DNA from: Mesorhizobium sp. B2-8-5
GTDB taxonomy: Bacteria > Pseudomonadota > Alphaproteobacteria > Rhizobiales > Rhizobiaceae
Assembly: GCF_006440675.2 (NCBI RefSeq)
Contig: NZ_CP083951.1
Coordinates: 6,047,501 to 6,111,500, forward strand
Direction: 5' to 3'
DNA: 64,000 nucleotides
The translations under genes and the position numbers were made by a program. Of this stretch, positions 63,647 through 64,000 are shown in pieces (within the stretch, counting starts at the first letter, position 1; every line of letters begins with the position of its first letter). Below the pieces are notes generated by a model. It did not search any database, was not told the origin of the DNA, and worked only from the letters and a program-made list of their open reading frames with translations.

Positions 63647-64000
63647 ATGACCGATTTTTACAACCTCGTCCCCTCCGCGCCGGAAGGCCGTTTCGACGGC
63701 ATCAAGCGTCCCTATTCGCCAGAGGATGTGAAGCGGTTGCGCGGCTCCGTGCAGATTCGCCAGACGCTGGCCGAGATGGGTGCGAACCGGCTCTGGAAGC
63801 TCATCCACGAGGAGGACTTCGTCAACGCGCTGGGCGCCATGTCGGGCAACCAGGCCATGCAGCAGGTTCGGGCCGGGCTGAAGGCGATCTATCTCTCGGG
63901 CTGGCAGGTGGCCGCCGACGCCAACACCGCGTCGGCGATGTATCCGGACCAGTCGCTTTACCCGGCCAATGCGGCGCCGGAACTGGTCAAGCGCATCAAT
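63647..64000 (+). CDS. aceA: Isocitrate lyase, partial (runs off the window)
   Basis: Translation begins [20 protein letters not shown] and continues with [20 protein letters not shown], then [20 protein letters not shown], the typical N-terminal block of isocitrate lyase. The ATG at 63647 follows GGAG. The 118 codons seen are about a quarter of the gene. The enzyme splits isocitrate to glyoxylate and succinate in the glyoxylate shunt, needed for growth on acetate or on PHB-derived C2 units. Confidence 0.95.
   Translation, partial: MTDFYNLVPSAPEGRFDGIKRPYSPEDVKRLRGSVQIRQTLAEMGANRLWKLIHEEDFVNALGAMSGNQAMQQVRAGLKAIYLSGWQVAADANTASAMYPDQSLYPANAAPELVKRIN

Overview
The window looks like a chromosome segment of a Mesorhizobium-type member of the Hyphomicrobiales (Rhizobiales). 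The reasons are the high GC content, the phasin / CbrA-type kinase / acetoacetyl-CoA synthetase order known from Sinorhizobium and its relatives, a tRNA-His with A73 as in alphaproteobacteria, and isocitrate lyase with its ScfR/RamB-type regulator. The assignment rests on gene content only.

Positions 1 to about 46700 are an accessory region rich in polysaccharide and natural-product genes, with remnants of insertion sequences and broken genes. It opens with two LuxR-type regulators and an ExoF/Wza-type export protein (3157-5070). Next comes an unusual block, 5314-12383: a CelD/FemAB-like GNAT protein, a tRNA gene with an Asn anticodon but a long variable arm, a phosphopantetheinyl transferase, a thioesterase-like protein with a TubC docking domain, a free-standing A-PCP protein whose specificity code reads as asparagine, and an isovaleryl-CoA-dehydrogenase-like flavoprotein. 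An IS4-family element with 8-bp target duplications follows.

From 13981 to 46000 lies an exopolysaccharide island. A leftward operon carries a GT2, a GT4, a large membrane protein, a DUF1616-like protein, a second GT4 and a flippase. A rightward set carries a GT2, a GMC-type oxidoreductase and an epimerase. A four-gene operon encodes GDP-heptose synthesis, including one protein that fuses guanylyltransferase, phosphatase and P-loop kinase domains. A secreted GH16 glycanase sits beside its own type I secretion ABC and HlyD genes. The last gene fuses GDP-mannose pyrophosphorylase to an AGE-family isomerase domain. Together these supply GDP-mannose and GDP-heptose, assemble and flip a glycan, export it and trim it.

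A tRNA-His at 46732-46808 marks the passage to core genome. There the order is a likely regulatory RNA with anti-Shine-Dalgarno loops in the 3' region of phasin phaP, then cbrA, aacS, an AsmA-family gene, the potFGHI polyamine transporter, an EamA permease, the ScfR/RamB-type regulator and, running off the window, aceA.

The most unusual feature is the 5314-12383 block, where a tRNA with Asn identity elements on a Leu-like body lies beside an Asn-type adenylation protein and a protein of the superfamily that contains aminoacyl-tRNA-using transferases. A functional link is inference, but the individual sequence features can be read directly.
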